Below, one piece after another: positions 22,674-38,396 of a stretch of DNA of 64,000 bases. The position numbers and the translations under genes were made by a program. Position 1 is the stretch's first letter. Every line of letters begins with the position of its first letter. The stretch is from Hypomesus transpacificus (lineage: Eukaryota; Chordata; Actinopteri; Osmeriformes; Osmeridae), in assembly GCF_021917145.1 (NCBI RefSeq), contig NC_061062.1, positions 288,780 to 352,779 on the forward strand. Reading direction: 5' to 3'. The notes beneath the pieces are model-generated. The model saw nothing but the letters and a program-made list of their open reading frames with translations, did not search any database and was not told the origin of the DNA.

Positions 22674-25600
22674 ATGATGAGCCCGTCAGAAATAAAACCC
22701 GAGACTGGTGTCGTTGCTAAAAAAGGCAAAGTTGATGAAAGCAAGTATCTACCAGAGCTTCTTGCCGAAAAAGACAGCCTTGATTCGTCGTTCACACATG
22801 CGATGAAACTCATATCTGCAGGTAATGTTAATACTATTACGTTTAATTATTTTACTAGCGTTACAAGTCAAAATTCTCTCATTCATATTAGCTTACCAGC
22901 TAAGTACGCCACTCAAACATCCCATGTGCAGGCTAACCAGGTAGGCTAGCTAGCTACTGTAGCTAGTTAGCCAGCAAAAAAAGCAGCAAGCCCCGGGCGG
23001 CTCACTTGAAAATGATAGCAAACCATTGTCAGTGTATTGTGTTTTTGTTCGTCTAGCACGCTCGTAAGACAACGCCTGTTTAGCTTTCAACGATAGATTG
23101 AAATTCGCTTAATTAAGATGCTACATTTGTGAGTGATATGGATACCGGTGAGTTGGTCTAGCCTGCTTCATCGCCAGCAGGGCCGCGGGATGGCTGTGAG
23201 CGCGTGTTCACTGGCGCGAAGTGTGCTGAGCAAACCTTTTCATTCTTACGCGTTTTTATTGCTATACTTTTTAGTTATTTATAGCTACATGTTAGTGTAT
23301 GACTTAAAATGTATTTCTTGTCCATTGTTTAGAGATTGAAAGGATTCAGAAAGGAGAGACCAAGAAAGAGGCAGACAAAGAAACATACCTCGACCTGTTC
23401 ACGACGAGGAATATCAAGGTTAAGGAGCGGGTGCTCATTCCTGTCAAGCAGTACCCACGGGTTAGTAGAGCGGTTTACTGTCTGATCTAGTCATTACTAA
23501 TCCATACATCTCTGTCTGTCATGTTCCTGAGACAAGGACTAGTGATATCGGAGGCATGGTAGTGACATGCAGCAATATTCCTAAAACCAGAAGTTAATCA
23601 ATTACATTTGAAAACCGTTTCCACTTTCTCCCCATAGTTCAATTTTGTAGGTAAAATCCTGGGACCCCAGGGCAACACCATCAAGCGTCTTCAGGAGGAG
23701 ACTGGAGCAAAGATCTCCGTGCTGGGCAAGGGCTCCATGAGGGACAAGGCCAAGGTAGGAGTCGGGGCCTGGGATCAGTGCTATCCATGTCAATCTGGTG
23801 ACTTAAGAAGAATAGTTTTTTGCTAATTGTGCGGTGTCTCGTAGGAGGAGGAGCTTCGTAAAGGTGGGGAGGCCAAGTACGCTCACCTGGGGATGGAGCT
23901 GCATGTGTTCATTGAGGTGATGGCTCCCATCCCCGAGGCCTATGTGCGCATGGCGCATGCCATGGATGAGGTCAAGAAGTTCCTGATCCCTGTATGTATA
24001 CTACCCTCACTCCCACTGCTACCCTCATGCCCACTTCACACACCCAACACAGTCCAGCTCTACCCTCTCCAGACTAAGCCCCTGTTCCTGTCTGCAGGAG
24101 ACCCTGGAACATGAACAGTTCATGGACCCTAACTACCTGAATGGAGCTCAAGATGGATCAGGCAGGGGCCGGGGAGCCCCAAGCAGAGGCAGGGGCGGGC
24201 CCCCACACAGCTCAGCTGGATCCAGGTAGGCCCCCAGACAAGGTAGACCCCACACCGGAACCAGGAAGAATAGATTAAATCTAGTGACTTGATTCTGTCT
24301 CCGAGGATTAGTTTAAATGAAGGTATTTCCAAGTAGCAGTGTAGGGATTGGTTTCTCTTGGTATTGTCTTGAGTACTGGTGTACTACATATATCAGTAAT
24401 ACCATACATGGTGCTAGTGTACTACATCTATCAGTAATACCATACATGGTAGTTCCTTCAGTGGCTCCTGCTGTATGCTGCGATGCATTTGTGTCCAACA
24501 GTGTATCGAGAGATGCGCACTTCTCTACATGATCTACTGTAACTCGCTTAATTATGAACCAATTTTCATGACGTTTGTTTTGTAATTAACATGATAGCTT
24601 GAAAATGATACATGTAACCAGTAACATAATTAATTCCATGAAGTGACCAGTATCATGTTAAATTCCCATGTTCACATAAAACCATATTTCATGAAAATTA
24701 GGGCTGCAACTAACGATAATTTTTATAATCGATTAATCTGTTGATTATTTTTTCGATGAATCGGATAAAATAAACAAATAAACATTCATTTCCAACCCTT
24801 TATTCTAAAACGGAACTGACAGTGCAAAAATAATCTTCAGTGGGCACAAACAGGCACACAATTTTGAAAAAATTATTAATTAAATGAATTAAAAAGTTAT
24901 TAATATTAGCGTAGATTTAATGCTATTGTCTATGATTAGCAATTTATTTGAGTTTTGTTTACATTTATTCATTTAGCAGACACTTTTATCCAAAGCGACT
25001 GCCAAGAGAAGTTTTGTTTAAAACTTTATTGAAAATTGAAAGGTTGTGGAAGTTGGCCAGACTTTATTTGAATAATCTAGTGTATATTTAAGATTTGTTT
25101 ACACAATTTGGAAAAAAGTTAATATTTGCGAGGATTAAGCAATTTTCAAAGATTGGTCAGTGTTTCCCACAGATTAGAAATCTAATTGTGGCGGGGAGGG
25201 GTGGGGGTTGTCAGACGGGGGGGGGGGGGGGGGGGGGGGGGGGGGTCGTAATAATTCCTTCGTTAATAATACTTTACAGTTAATTTGTTAGTCATTTGTT
25301 ACATTAAATATTAATCCAAAATGATTCACACCTTCACAAAATTAACAACAACTAACATATCATTTCTGCATTATGCATGTAGCAACGCTAGTGCTAAACA
25401 ACTATTTAACTGGTCGGCTCCATGACGCCGGGTAAGTAGCTAGCTCTTGAGACTTCTCACCAAAAGAACGAAGGGGAAACTTCGAGTACTGTAAGTCGCT
25501 CTGGATAAGAGCGTCTGCTAAATGACTAAATGTAAATGTGAGTAAGCTACCTAGCGAAAAGTAGCCTCAACTTTCCTCGACTTTTAGCTACGGCACTAAT

Positions 25601-28145
25601 GCTGAAGGCTCGCTGATATAGCTGTCGGTCTTACTAGAACGGCATATGTATGCATTGTTGCCAACGTGTGCTGACGTTGTGACTGCGTGCAAATGTGAGA
25701 AAGACGCATGAGTGACAGAGAGACGGAGGGAGAACAGGGGAAAGGAAATGCAGCTGAACGAATACGCTGCGTGTTTTAACCTAAATAGCGTTAAAAAATT
25801 TTTTTTAACGAAACGCAATGTGTGGCGGCCGGTGTTGATTCTGTGGCGCACCGCCACAAATAAGTCTGTGTGGGAAACACTGTTAATGATTTTCTATAAC
25901 TTTATTTGAAACTTCGTTGAAAAAGTAAAGGCTGTGGAAGCATAGCATTGTTAAGATGCTCTGGTGTCTGAGGTTTTATATTCCCAAAAATATTATAAAA
26001 GTATTTTTCAAAATGGTATGGGTTGTTTTCACCTGGTCCCTAACACGATGCTGCAAAGTAGTGTCTTCTGAATGATAGACGAATGTCGAATATGAAACTA
26101 ACTTCACCTCGGTCAATTAACACACTGTTTCTATGTATTTAGTGTGACATGCTCCCACACCTTGGATGACTTGGGTCATACTGATTTCTCCTTCTCCGCC
26201 ATGTGTTTCAGAACGACGTTACTCAACAACGTCTCTCCGATGGCCTTTCCTCTACCTTCGCTCCGTGCTCTACTAATTAAAAAAAAAAACTCAAACATCG
26301 CGACATTAAGTGGCGTAATAATCGCTTAACACAACGAATCGATAATTAAATTTGTTGCCAACACTTTGAATAATCGATTTAATCGATTGGTTGTTGCAGC
26401 CCTAATGAAAATGGTTTCAGAATTAAGCGAGTCACAATAGATCTTGTATAAAAAGTATGCATCTCTGAACTTCTTTCATATGTCGACTTGTAGATGTTGG
26501 CCGCTCCAACAGGGTGAGATGCAGTTGAGTGTGGTCTCTGACCTCCTGTGTGGTCTCTGACCTCCTGTGTGGTCTCTGACCTCCTGTGTCCTTCCTTCAG
26601 GGGCCGTGGGATGCCACCTCGTGGAGGGGCCCCTCGCGGAGGAGCCCAGCGCGGAGGAGCGCTACGAGGGGGCCCATCCAGAGGGGGGGCTGCTAGGGGA
26701 GCACCTGCGGGGCGGGGGGGACCCCCCTCATCGTCCTCCCGAGGGGGCTCGGCTCCTCGTTCCAGGCCCCCCACACCGGGGGCTCCTCGGATGCTGCCCC
26801 CTCCAGCCCACGCCCACCAGCAGCACCACCAGCCGCAGCAGCACCACCAGCACCCCCCTCCGCCCAAACCAGAACCCTATGAAGAATATGTATGTCACAT
26901 CTTATATCAAGTGGTTGTGTGTGTATACCGAGACTCACTGTGTATGTGTGTGTGTACCCTGAGACTCAATGTGTGTGTGTACCCTGAGACTCAGTGTGTG
27001 TGTGTGTGTGTGTGTACCCTGAGACTCAGTGTGTGTGTGTGTGCCCTGAGACTCAGTGTGTGTGCGTGTGTGTGTGTGTACCCTGAGACTCAGTGTCTGT
27101 GTGTGCCCTGAGACTCAGTGTGTGTGTGTACCCTGAGACTCACTGTGTGTGTGTGTGTACCCTGAGACTCACTGTGTGTGTGTGTGTACCCTGAGACTCA
27201 CTGTGTGTGTGTGTGCCCTGAGACTCAGTGTGTGTGTGTGCCCTGAGACTCAGTGTGTGTGTGTGCCCTGAGACTCAGTGTGTGTGTGTGCCCTGAGACT
27301 CAGTGTGTGTGCGTGTGTGCCCTGAGACTCAGTGTGTGTGTGTGTGTGTACCCTGAGACTCAGTGTGTGTGTGTGCCCTGAGACTCAGTGTGTGTGTGTG
27401 TGTGTGCCCTGAGACTCAGTGTGTGTGTGTGCCCTGAGACTCAGTGTGTGTGTGTGTGCCCTGAGACTCAGTGTGTGTGCGTGTGTGCCCTGAGACTCAG
27501 TGTGTGTGCGTGTGCCCTGAGACTCAGTGTGTGTGCCCTGAGACTCAATGTGTGTGTGTGTGTACCCTGAGACTCAGTGTGCGTGCCCTGAGACTCAGTG
27601 TGTGTGTGTACCCTGAGACTCAGTGTGTGTGTGTACCCTGAGACTCACTGTGCGTGTGTGCCTTGTCCCCAGCCTGCTTATGAAGAGGCGTACGCTGAGC
27701 CTTCTTACGAGGCGTACGATGCTTACTACAGCCAGCAGGCTCCTCAGGCGTAAGTACACAACCCAGAACGTGCTGAGATCAGTTTGCTGTGCGTGTGCTG
27801 ACAGCTTCCTCTTTGTCCAGGGACACGGAGTACTACGACTACGGACATGGAGAAGCCCAGGAGGCCTGTGAGCCGTACGGTAGGAGGACTAACACTTTGA
27901 CTGATTGAATGATTTGCGCTTCTACTCAGTTTCACGTTAAAAAAACAATGTTACATATAGTTACTAGTTCAGCCACCAAGTAAATTACTAGTTAAGCCAA
28001 GTCATTGCCTGAATATGGAATTGTGTGTGTTTGTGTCTCAGCTCAGGATGACTGGGAGGGCTCCTGGCCCAGCACGGGGGGCAAGGCCCCGCCCCCCAGG
28101 CAGGCTAAAGGAGCTTATCGGGAGCACCCTTACGGCCGCTACTGA
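22674..28145 (+). CDS. khdrbs1: KHDRBS1 (Sam68), STAR-family RNA-binding protein
   Basis: Sam68 is a nuclear KH-domain protein that binds U/A-rich RNA, controls alternative splicing and is a substrate of Src-family kinases (known for the family). Nine coding exons join in phase: 22674-22821, 23333-23460, 23638-23754, 23845-23991, 24098-24225, 26601-26889, 27673-27749, 27821-27879 and 28042-28145, giving 398 residues (human 443). QUA1 starts at [18 protein letters not shown]. The KH domain (about 82-185) has the GPQG loop at about 101-104, followed by QUA2. An RG/RGG and Pro-rich region (about 205-300) and a Tyr-rich tail follow. The C-terminal [12 protein letters not shown] is the family nuclear-localisation signal. 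The long Pro-rich N-terminus of mammalian Sam68 is absent; translation could begin at either of the first two Met codons. Intron 5 contains a hAT-like insertion and intron 6 a TG-rich minisatellite. Confidence 0.95.
25158..25882. mobile_element. Nested element with CAGTGTTTCCCAC termini
   Basis: Inside the larger hAT-like insertion. The left end reads CAGTGTTTCCCACAGATTAG and the right end is the inverse of CAGTGTTTCCCACA. TTGTGGCGG occurs just inside both ends. This terminus is common among non-autonomous fish hAT-like elements. The 8-bp flanks do not match each other, so the target duplication is lost or the ends are misjudged. It contains a 29-base G run. Confidence 0.7.
25217..25245. repeat. 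Poly-G run of 29 bases
   Basis: Uninterrupted G homopolymer within the nested element in KHDRBS1 intron 5. Long G runs can form G-quadruplexes, and they are also places where assembly and base-calling errors are common. Confidence 0.95.
26530..26590. repeat. Short triplicate before KHDRBS1 exon 6
   Basis: Three copies of a 19-20-bp unit (TGTGGTCTCTGACCTCC) sit directly upstream of the exon 6 acceptor at 26600. The acceptor pyrimidine tract follows the last copy. The array supplies C/T-rich sequence next to the splice site. Confidence 0.85.
26890..27665. repeat. TG-rich minisatellite filling KHDRBS1 intron 6
   Basis: About 25 copies of CCTGAGACTCAGTGTGTG with a variable (TG)n tail of 2-10 dinucleotides. 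The array begins within about 50 bp of the exon 6 donor and runs almost to the exon 7 acceptor at 27672, so it makes up nearly the whole intron. Open frames across it are not coding. Confidence 0.92.
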
Positions 28146-29070
28146 CCCTCCCCCCGAGGGGGACCTGGCAACTGACTCCCATAGTAACCCACTTTTAACT
28201 CTTCAAAGTAATTTTTCTCCCTTTCCAGTTTTTATGTTTCAGGTCTTTTTCTTTTTTTTCTGGACCAGTAGAATTGGAGGGTCTCAGTGACCCCTAGTCT
28301 AGTCGAGAGCATGTGAAGGCGTTCAAATTCATTGTTTATGTTAACCGTCAATATTTTTTAAGCAGACAGTTTTAAATTCAAATTTAATGTAATTTACTAT
28401 ATAAAGAAAGGTGAGGAAGAAAGAAAAAAAAATATATATACTTTGTCGTTAAATGGTGTCCGCGTTTTTGAGGTTATTTCAGCTAGTTTTAAGTCATGAT
28501 TTCCTTTAACAATTACAGACTCTAACCTGTATTTCCAAAGTATTTAGTGTATGGGGGAAAAATCATTCAACACCGCGTTAATGTTTAGTCTGCAACTAGA
28601 ATTAGACTTGATGGAAGAGAACTGAACAAAAAGATGTAGAGAAAAAAAAAAAAAAGTAATTTTTCTTGGATTTAGCTTAGTCATGAAATCTAGTCCTGTT
28701 TTACACTGCTGAGGAGCCTGTCCTAATATCATCTAAATCATTTCAATTCAACGTATTCTCTAGACACCTTTTGCGTTTGTCTTATTTTGATCCATCTTTC
28801 ATTGAGCTGACAAGTCTGATCAGAAGTGATCTGTATGTTTGTCTAAAGAACAGGAGCAGGGTCCTCCCAGGGGCAGGTCTGGAGAGACACATGTCAAACA
28901 CAATATTATGTATATAGGCTTAGCACAATATTGTATATTGCTTTAAATCTGTGCCGTCTCCAAAATGCATAACGCTTGTGTTCTCTTGCCTAAATAGGAT
29001 ACTAAATATATATCCAAAAATGTTTTGCTGCAGTGCGTTGTATCAATAAAGCCTAATTTGTCTTTTTAGT
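28146..29070 (+). other. KHDRBS1 3' untranslated region
   Basis: AT-rich sequence after the stop codon. AATAAA at 29045-29050 is the first well-placed polyadenylation signal, and a further AATAAA occurs near 29274. AT-rich UTRs of this length are usual for this gene. Confidence 0.6.
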
Positions 29071-30020
29071 GAAACCTAAGATGGTATTTTTGCTTTTGTG
29101 GTATAAGATTGCTCTTATTTCTGAAAAACGTTAGATTTGAGATTTTCAACCATATTTAAAAGGCTTTAGGATACTGTATGTTTGTAGCTAAACGATGTGT
29201 GCTCCAATGAGGCTTCCTCTTCATCCCACTCTGTATTCAAAACACATCTAGAAGAAACCTGTCACCCTCAAAAATAAAGATACCGTTCTTAATCAAGGTA
29301 ACGTATCGACAAATACTTGTTTGACTCTTGAGAAATATATTACAAAGTCGACTGCTTGGACATGTTTTATTTGACTAGTCGGTATATAGCACATTTCCAC
29401 TAGCTCCTGGAGCCATGTATTTCAAGACGTTTGAAATGACTGGTTTTCAACAGTATTTCAAGTCAAGCTTACAGGGATCTTACTTGGCTTTGATGCAAAG
29501 TCATGCGGACTGTTTTTTTATAAAAGAATATCGCAGAGGAGAGGAAGCTAAAAGCCTAAAGATCGCCACAAGGTAAAACTAACCCCAACCTCACTTGTTA
29601 GATGTTTATTGTCTGATGCACAAAATCAGGGAAACTGCGAGCCAAAAACCTGTTATCGGAAAATTCACAAGTGCAAAATGTTATGAAAAAGATAACTCAA
29701 ACAAAATGGCTGTACAAAAAAATGTTTGTGGTTGTAATGCAACTCATGCTCAAATGAGCACATTAATGGTCCAATCATTTCACTTATGAATATCATAATT
29801 ACAATTACTCTTTTCTTTTGATTCATTTAGAATGATGCTAAAATTAAAATCTTACAAGTTACTTGCACAAAACCAACAACTTCAGCTTGAGTTGCATGAC
29901 CCTTGTAGTGTTAAGTAATAATTGCATGAATGGATAGCAGCCTAGATGCTCCTCCAGAGTGTGAGCTCAGAGGGCCTGCTTTCTGCCTTCAGGTGCTGAG
30001 GGGAGCGCCTGCTGTAGCCA

Positions 30021-30985
30021 TGGAGACCTGGACTGGCCCCAACTTAACTCTGGTAAGTTGTGGTAGAAGGTTGATGTCACCGACACGCCTAACTATATAT
30101 TTCTAACATGGCTGGGTAAGTTGTTAGGCCTCTCCCCTAGACGGATGAACTAGAAGAGGGCTGTAACAGCTGTTCAAATTGTCTTCACTTTGAGTGAGGT
30201 CATGGTAACATGCACTTAGAAGCAAGGCTGCCATCTCTTACAACAGGATTTCTTTCATTCCCCCTTTTATAGCCAACTGTAAGGTGGTAAAAAGTTTGAG
30301 TGCTAAGTGTTTCCTTTTCTCCATGTCCACAGGTAGTGATTACAGAAAGACAGCTCAAAGCCTTGGTGGCCTGCAGACTGGTGTTTTGGGGCCAACAGAG
30401 CTGGTAGACCCTAACTGGTAGAAAGCCTTCAGACTGGGGTGTGATTCTGTCTGGTGGATGACTCGGTCACCTGTATGTCTCGCTCAGGGAATGTCTTAGA
30501 TGCCAGTTGGCCAACCAACCCAACAATGTACTTTACTACAGAAATAGTAGAAAACATAGGCTGGCCAACTGGCATCTGTGACAGGAACACGTCGACCAGA
30601 GGCCCGGGTCACCTGTGTCTCGCTCAGGGAACATGTCGACCAGAGGCCCGGGTCACCTGTGTCTCGCTCAGGGAACATGTCGACCAGAGGCCCGGGTCAC
30701 CTGTGTCTCGCTCAGGGAACATGTCGACCAGAGGCCCGGGTCACCTGTGTCTATCTCTGGGAACATGTCGACCAGAGGCCCGGGTCACAGACACCTTGCT
30801 GGGGGGGATGCTGTACAAGTTTTCAGCTGCAGTTTTTGACCAAATTTGCAGTTGCGACCAAGCAAGACATAGATGGCATGAAACATTTTATACTTTTTTT
30901 AATAGCAACCTATTTAACTTTCTGATTTTGTTGTTAATAGTACTGAATTAAGTAATGTGTCTAACTTGGATAATAAAGTTTTGTA
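30021..30985 (+). ncRNA. Possible small spliced transcript of unknown function
   Basis: A possible exon ends at a good donor (GTAAGTTG at 30053). A pyrimidine tract plus CAG at 30332 makes a fitting acceptor, and AATAAA occurs near 30973. Joining 30021-30052 to 30333 onward gives a frame of only about 30 codons that begins METWTGPNLTL and then stops, so it is more likely non-coding than a gene. The 44-bp tandem array at 30583-30790 would lie in the last exon. The evidence is weak: splice-like signals and a polyadenylation signal only. Confidence 0.25.
30583..30790. repeat. Minisatellite, 44-bp unit
   Basis: Five copies, four nearly identical, of a 44-bp unit containing ACATGTCGACCAGAGGCCCG followed by GGTCACCTGTGTC. 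The GC content is much higher than the flanks. All three plus frames are open across it, which explains the overlapping open frames there. Confidence 0.92.
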
Positions 30986-31317
30986 GTTTTGAAGACCTTG
31001 TCCAATGTATTTGTAAACTGTTCTGTTACTCAAAATGTCAATGGTTGTCACAGCATGCGGCATCACGCTGTCGGTAGTTGTTAATGTTGGCCAGTTTTCA
31101 TGTGAATCAGACCAGGCTGCCCTCCGTCTGCTCATGGAGGACGAGGGGCCAGTCTGCCATGACTACGTCAATATGGGGTTGAAGACAGACAGGCTGCTGA
31201 GTAGGCAAACCATGTACTTCCTCACAAGGAGGCAATTTCATCAGTTCACTTGCTCATGGCAGCACAGCGATGGCTCCAAGTTTGGTCCTCACATAAGAAA
31301 TGGTATCTAAACCAGGG

Positions 31318-31515
31318 ATGTCTAATCCTGGTCCTCGGGGGGCTGCTGTCCTGTACTTTTTAGACGTTTCCCTGATCCAGCACACCTGATTGAAATTAAT
31401 GATCGTTATCAGGCTTCTGCTGAGCTTGATCAACATCCATTCATTTGAATCCGGTGTTTTGGAGCAGGGAAACATCTAAAACACAGGACAGCGGCCCTTG
31501 AGGACCAGGATTTGA
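31318..31515. mobile_element. MITE with about 55-bp inverted ends
   Basis: The left part contains AATCCTGGTCCTCGGGGGGC and TGCTGTCCTGTA. The right part is its inverse, with CAGGACAGCGGCCCTTGAGG followed by ACCAGGATT. The roughly 200-bp length and near-palindromic structure fit a small non-autonomous DNA element widespread in fish. No coding sequence. Confidence 0.75.
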
Positions 31516-32034
31516 AACCTGATCTAAACAGTTGGTTGGAAAGTGGGTCACCAACTGTTGCATGTGATTTGTGAGATTATGCTAATATGACAAGTTTACT
31601 GAGCAGTCTCCAATGTTGCTGGAGCTGCAAGTCTTCAGCTGGAAAACAACCATTACAGGAAGGATGATGTGCATGCTTCTATGGGTAGATTAGTTTTTAA
31701 ATAAAGATGAGCCATCACTATATTTCATAAGTTTAACCAGCTGTAAATACTATTTACTTACATGATTTAACAAGATGTCCATAATTTGTCGGTCTTGCAC
31801 ATTGTGCAAGCCGGACGTCTGCCACGTTGAATCAGGACATTCAAAAACCTCTCAAGAGCATGTCCGTTATTTACAACAAGCGTACCGTGTTTATTACCTT
31901 TTCAGTATCGTCTTAAAAAATCCCCTTCGTGATATTATCCTTTACCGTTATATACTGCTCAAGCTGTAAACTAACTAGTTAATTACGTGGGTTCATCACA
32001 CTTAAACGGCTGTTCATTATTATTTCGCAATTAA

Positions 32035-32240
32035 TGAGTCACACTGTACTCTGCTTAATGAAAGTCTCACTCCACGCTGCTTAAATGAGTCACACTGTAC
32101 ACTGCTTAATGAGTCACATTGTACACTGCTTAATGAGTCACACTGTACACTGCTTAATGAGTCACACTGTACGCTGCTTAATAAGTCAAACTACGCTGCT
32201 TAATAAAATTCAAACTACGCTGCCTAATGAAAGTCACATT
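32035..32240. repeat. Tandem repeat, about 26-bp unit
   Basis: About eight copies of a unit around CTGCTTAATGAGTCACACTG with increasing divergence at both ends. TGAGTCA within each copy matches the AP-1 consensus, so the array holds several potential AP-1 sites. Whether they function is unknown. Confidence 0.8.
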
Positions 32241-32649
32241 CAACGCTGCTGTGGAGAAATCCGTTTTACGAATTGCCATCTCACTATGCTACCCATTGCT
32301 GAGAAATTCACAACGACACTAGTTACATACATTTTTATTAGCCTTGACAATAACTTTTCTCAGGACAATTGTGCCATGTGCATTGATGTAAATGCACGAC
32401 CAGGTAATGAAGATTTGTTCAAGAATATACCACACGATTAGTTGCTTTGAGCATCTCTGATGTGAGGACATTTGCTAACATAAATCATTTCCCACGATTA
32501 ATATAACATTTCACTGTGTTTCTGTTTCTATAAATATCTGGAAGAGATGTAATATGTGAAGATTAGAGGAATGTTTCTTTAAAAAATGAATCCCTCCCAC
32601 ATGCTCACGTCCGCGGCGCGCCCCCTACCTACTGCACAGCTACTCTCAC

Positions 32650-32787
32650 ATCAACAATGAGTATCTTCGCTTACCATTATGAACAATTTGGAACTATTTC
32701 ATCAAAGACTCAGACATTCTGGATTGTGTGACTTCATATTGTATGTACAGCAGTACCATTTCGACTAAATTCATTGCCCAGTCTCCG
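32650..32787 (+). other. tmem39b: Probable 5' untranslated exon of TMEM39B
   Basis: A strong donor (G|GTAAGC at 32788) ends a non-coding stretch. The matching acceptor is TTACAG ending at 33513, 66 bases before the TMEM39B start codon. The exon's 5' limit is not determinable from sequence; 32650 is only a guess. Confidence 0.4.
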
Positions 32788-33531
32788 GTAAGCTTACATT
32801 TTCTTTTAATGGGTGGCTCATCTTGGGTGTTTATCTGCTAGCTAGCTAAGCTTTGCTAGGCCGCAGTCTTTTGTATTTTGTCGAGCATGCATTTTGCCAT
32901 CTTGGCGGAACGATTGGGGTCTCAAGCTCGTGGGCAGAGGTTCTACTGCATGCATACTCTTAATGAAAACATGCATAGTCCTTGGAAAATATATTTAGTC
33001 ATCCGTCAATTCGCGATGAGAGATGCAGCTAACTGTGAAGTCAGCTTCCGCAAAACCTGTTGATCCTAGAATTGCTAGCTAAAACAGGTCTGAAAGTGAG
33101 GTTTGTTATTGGTTAACTACATCAAGCATACACTTATGTTGAATTACATAATGGTGTTGCCAATCATTCAAATGTAACGCACTCTTATGCTCAATAGAGA
33201 ATAGTATAATATTTAGAAACTAACAACTGGTATTTAATAATTGACACAGCGGAAAGCAGAACATTGTGGTCAGATCTAACATCAGATTTTCCCTCCCTGC
33301 ATGTCATTAATAGACTAGTCAGATAGTTTGCTTTGGTGTGTCAGAAAAGGAGATTGCTGCTTTGTATAAAAACCAAAACGACACCATTCATTACAATATC
33401 ATGTCGCTCAGATGTATTAAGTGTTGTCAGTTTGATCAGTGTTGCAACTGAGGGTGCACCCCCCATCACTGTCCAAAAATATATATATTTTTAACGTGAC
33501 TTCTCTGTTACAGGAGGTGTGTTTATTGTGA

Positions 33532-38396
<4,865 letters not shown>

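Larger units (their letters stand above)
24699..26404. mobile_element. Non-autonomous hAT-like element with 8-bp target duplication
   Basis: The 1706-bp insertion in KHDRBS1 intron 5 is bounded by inverted termini TAGGGCTGCAAC and GTTGCAGCCCTA. It is flanked on both sides by the exact 8-bp direct repeat ATGAAAAT (24691-24698 and 26405-26412). Eight-bp duplications and such termini are typical of hAT transposons. Subterminal sequence is rich in ATCGATTAA-type motifs at both ends. No transposase frame is present. A second element (25158-25882) and SINE-tail fragments (about 24962-25006 and 25494-25538) are nested inside. Confidence 0.9.
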
